DNA from: an uncultured Kiloniellaceae bacterium
GTDB lineage: Bacteria > Pseudomonadota > Alphaproteobacteria > Kiloniellales > Kiloniellaceae
Assembly: GCA_947493695.1 (NCBI GenBank)
Contig: CANLSF010000002.1
Location: 372,001-436,000, forward strand
Direction: 5' to 3'
DNA: 64,000 nucleotides
Numbering within the stretch: position 1 is the first letter of the stretch; each line of letters starts with the position of its first letter. The translations under genes were made by a program, and so were the position numbers. Shown here piece by piece: positions 62,101 through 64,000 of this stretch. The notes beneath the pieces are model-generated. The model was not told the origin of the DNA and searched no databases. It saw only the letters and a list, made by a program, of their open reading frames with translations.

Positions 62101-64000
62101 CCAATATCGATGTATTCAAACGGCGCGCCCTCGGGAAGTCCCGCAACATCGCGGAATGATGTTTCCGCACGATCTCCGGCATTTCCGTCGCCGTTTGTGC
62201 CAACACCGCCATAGAGCTGGCTCCCCTCGATGCGGACGTCCTTACTGCCCAACGCGACGCCACTTTCGTAGCTGTCAGTCTCTGGATTCCAGCGCGATGC
62301 GGAGATCGTAAAGCCTTCACTTTCGAAGGACGCAACCCATTCCGCAGGCGATTTACCCAGGCTCTCGCCTGGCGCAAAGCCGGCAGTCGCAGTGACCGTA
62401 CCGTGGTCGCCTTCGACAGACTGATAGCTATAGTCACCTGCGTTCGCACCGGTCAGATCGACTGACAGCGTTCCGCCCAGGTCGGTGCCGTTAATAATCA
62501 GTGTCGTGCCATCAAAGCTGTAGTCGACATTCTCGACCGGTGCAGGATTGCCGCCGCTGACACTCAGGGCAGATCCATCGGCGTTCAATTCATAGGAAAC
62601 GCCCTGATGAACGATCTTACTGATGACACCACTCTGGTCGGCGCCGACTTCATCAACACCCTCCGGACCGGCATCGGAAATCAGGTTTCCGGTGGCAACA
62701 CCGTTTTCCACCACTTCGGCAATGTTATCGGCAGCGGTTGGCACGTCATCAACCACCTTGACGTTGGCGGTGCCCTCGACGAAGTCTCCGTCACCATCCG
62801 TCGCCGTGAAAGCGATTCCCAGATCGAGAATATCCTCGCTGCTTACAGGGTGATCGAGCTGACCTTCGAGGGTGAAAGTGAACTCACCGAATTCACCGCC
62901 CGCTGCATCGAAGACCACCGTAAAGACAACAGCGCCACCGGCCATGGCCGTCAGCGTCTGCGTTCCGGCGTCGTAACTGTAACTCACGGCTTCGCCGTTC
63001 GACGTCAGACCGGCAGGCCCGTCGGCAGCGATGACCGAGCCCGCGCCATCAGCGCCGAAATCCACGCCAAGCACAGCAAGAATCGAAGTTGAATCCGAAC
63101 CATCGCTGCCGTTTGCCAGGTCGTCCTCATCCACAGCGGCGCACGGACAAAGCGATATGTTGTCAATGTAGCCGCCGAGCGTGTTCTCTTTGCCCACAGC
63201 CCGGAACTCGAGGCGCGTTACGTCGGCGTCACCGCCCTTGACGTTTAGAGAGATCTCCCGCCAACCGGACGTCTCGTCAGTCAGAGTGGCAACCTTCTCG
63301 CCATTCCACCAGACTTCGGCATCACTGCTGCCGCTACCGCCATCGCGGGGACGCGGCGCGTACTGGAATGTCAATTCGTAAGTCTCGCCCGCCTTGGTGT
63401 CGACATCCTGATAGACATGCGCGTTGGACTCCGAAAAGGAGCCTCTGGCGTGTGAATCAAGTTCAAGCTTGGCGGCGCCATGCTGAGCACGAATGCCGCC
63501 GAGGTTGCCGTTCTGGATCTCAATCGGCGCGTTCGAGGCATCAAGGTCGGGGTTCCAGCCGGGAATCCGGCCTTCGCCATAGGTGTTCCAGTTCCGACTG
63601 CCCAGCCCGTGGCCTTCTTCAAAACTGCCGTTGACGATCAGGTTCCCGTGGACGCAAGGATCAACCAGAACCGGCGCATCGTCTTCAATGGTGACGCTCA
63701 GGCTGCCGCGGGCAAAGTCCGGGCTGTCGCTGTCCTGGACGATGAAATCGAACGTCAGCTCCAGCGGATCGGCGGCTCCGCTCTGTCCCGCATCGGGATG
63801 GTCGACAGGCCCGAGCAAAGTAACCCAGTACTCGCCGGTCTGCTGGTCGACCTTGAGTTCGATCACATCCTCACCACCGGCAGCGCCTTTCAAGACCAAC
63901 ATGCCGTCGACCACGGTCGCAGCGCCGAACACGATCGGCGTACCGCTCGAGGTCAGGGATGCCTCGGTATTGCTCTCGGGATCTTCCGCAGCGGAAAAAC
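59196..64000 (-). CDS. Giant RTX/VWA adhesin (LapA-like), C-terminal part, 5' end outside window
   Basis: At least 1600 residues of a large secreted adhesin; the frame is open to the window edge, so the GTG at 63932 is not the true start. In order (numbering from 63932): Cadherin/VCBS-like repeats, a galactose-binding-like domain (about 95-265, NGSFEEGHGLG to IDNISLCPC), T1SS-143/VCBS-like repeats, then a VWA domain (about 1068-1360) with MIDAS DVSDS and a large insertion. RTX repeats follow (GGDGNDLIFGD, GGDGDDILLGQGGEDILIAGAGDDDLYGG), then a T1SS C-terminal signal region ending in DFSVSSGDVLSFEDV and STLINGA. The N-terminal LapG cleavage site should lie outside the window. Confidence 0.9.
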   Translation of the reverse strand, partial: FSAAEDPESNTEASLTSSGTPIVFGAATVVDGMLVLKGAAGGEDVIELKVDQQTGEYWVTLLGPVDHPDAGQSGAADPLELTFDFIVQDSDSPDFARGSLSVTIEDDAPVLVDPCVHGNLIVNGSFEEGHGLGSRNWNTYGEGRIPGWNPDLDASNAPIEIQNGNLGGIRAQHGAAKLELDSHARGSFSESNAHVYQDVDTKAGETYELTFQYAPRPRDGGSGSSDAEVWWNGEKVATLTDETSGWREISLNVKGGDADVTRLEFRAVGKENTLGGYIDNISLCPCAAVDEDDLANGSDGSDSTSILAVLGVDFGADGAGSVIAADGPAGLTSNGEAVSYSYDAGTQTLTAMAGGAVVFTVVFDAAGGEFGEFTFTLEGQLDHPVSSEDILDLGIAFTATDGDGDFVEGTANVKVVDDVPTAADNIAEVVENGVATGNLISDAGPEGVDEVGADQSGVISKIVHQGVSYELNADGSALSVSGGNPAPVENVDYSFDGTTLIINGTDLGGTLSVDLTGANAGDYSYQSVEGDHGTVTATAGFAPGESLGKSPAEWVASFESEGFTISASRWNPETDSYESGVALGSKDVRIEGSQLYGGVGTNGDGNAGDRAETSFRDVAGLPEGAPFEYIDIGLPGETDSASVLVGALFNGVLYDAGNIEQLTVEVSSDGETWVTATIDPVRGDYDGLVSIHVSAEEAFSQIRVTPVQSDNGSGNHNSDFLILGVTAHDCAVTLDESFDYTLRDSDGDTSSAVLTVAVEPGVVEPNVEIQLDAEAGGIVIKEDTTGTVNFTATAEGDDVITELEITGLDPSAAYDFSQIELDHPGASVSVSDDGTTARVIGLSTASVSTSFGVSAPADSDVDLGTLTVAATARDGGDCHTGLTATASDSADVIVDAVADPITITTFSVTDSDGDEDLSFGAGEIGRLHIAAVWGDATDGSEQHNVKIDLPEGFVFTELAEGQSTLSLDDVSLPFDMMIGVQATNSVTDGENLAFTVKIDGIELAALNGDNGTSGVETDLSDNTETAEATAYASVQVIEPDPELVVGSNDNDDGEGTSPHRVPSETANEGEILGADGDDILIGDVGGTGSEEVPVNVSFVIDVSDSMSFLRVNIPDFQTSGPNASGYRLSGLPAGARVQYGEDYEDSVYVNSSGTAVLRDEQMGDLIIRLPEGALDINEPGFNITVQPVKFTWFGTRNVGRPITKHVEPSEAGLVEAKEAFTALHDSLRAQLVNDNLTTFQLVAFNSGVAVNQVFTYNAANDRFENDSGKSLESVIAKLDASGETQFEAPLQAVEDFLNDGSRHENAVNKIYFLSDGEDNDGYDGSVDFDGIDVSVQVFGVGTEIAPDELERVAAEGNDDSSVTIVEETESLSALLGDQTLTIMNAVGEDEITGGDGNDLIFGDVINSDWMLASVEDGGFGATGEEGGGYQTLVDHLTTTLGHAPSKLDVMTFILDNQERFVQEAANDTRGEADLLNGGDGDDILLGQGGEDILIAGAGDDDLYGGADGDTFVFNLTADEGNNTIFDFSVSSGDVLSFEDVTDGGDAGGDISIEDAVASFSKTDDVVTLELQSGTTIVFQDIDNAINELTDLDTSTLINGA

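Overview
The window looks like chromosome from a free-living, probably marine alphaproteobacterium of the Rhodospirillales/Kiloniellales kind. The pointers are the alphaproteobacterial complex I accessory subunit NDUFA12 beside a DUF2155 protein and an MlaD protein, a ~1250-residue class II (B12-dependent) ribonucleotide reductase, a ClpS-ClpA pair, a ribbon-helix-helix/PAS regulator, CtrA-like TTAA-N7-TTAA sites, and many catabolic and transport genes. No rRNA, tRNA, CRISPR array, insertion sequence or prophage gene was found. Taxonomy is inferred from gene families only.

Region 1 (1-5600) is for uptake and breakdown of four-carbon sugar acids. It holds otnK (5' end outside the window), otnC and otnI in overlapping order, convergent with a three-gene ribose-type ABC transporter. 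Region 2 (5600-11250) has a LysR regulator divergent from two FAD amine/amino-acid oxidoreductases, one of the dimethylglycine/sarcosine dehydrogenase type, followed by a LysE-type exporter whose ribosome binding site lies in a perfect inverted repeat. Region 3 (11300-24480) is a long minus-strand catabolic cluster: glyoxylate-type aminotransferase, TRAP transporter dctPQM, enoyl-CoA hydratase-like protein, CaiB/BaiF CoA-transferase, GlcG/HbpS protein, 2-hydroxyacid dehydrogenase, and perhaps a Gfo/Idh/MocA oxidoreductase. It is divergent from a giant FAD/Fe-S D-2-hydroxyacid dehydrogenase and a GntR regulator. The substrate is unknown; the set suggests an organic acid activated to a CoA ester and yielding hydroxyacids or glyoxylate.

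Region 4 (24500-43000) is mainly housekeeping: DUF2155, a small hypothetical protein, MlaD, NDUFA12, nrdJ behind a candidate CtrA site and candidate tandem NrdR boxes, a DUF4153 membrane protein, RidA, a PuuA-like glutamine synthetase family enzyme, a DUF4412/LolA-like protein, a FemAB-like acyltransferase, a lipase, clpA, clpS, a LOG-family protein, a small conserved protein and the RHH/PAS regulator.

Region 5 (43000-64000) is the most interesting. It is a Lap-type surface-adhesin system: a TolC outer-membrane factor, then beyond a TetR gene and a fused LplT-PlsC-acyl-ACP synthetase, a LapB-like type I secretion ABC transporter, a LapC/HlyD adaptor, a LapG-type periplasmic cysteine protease, a membrane sensor with PAS and degenerate HD-GYP domains, two tandem paralogous trypsin-like proteases, and the C-terminal part of a very large RTX/VWA adhesin running off the right edge. 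No GGDEF/EAL LapD-like gene is present in the window. The sensor, immediately downstream of lapG and lacking the HD metal-binding pair, is a candidate replacement for LapD; this is a hypothesis.
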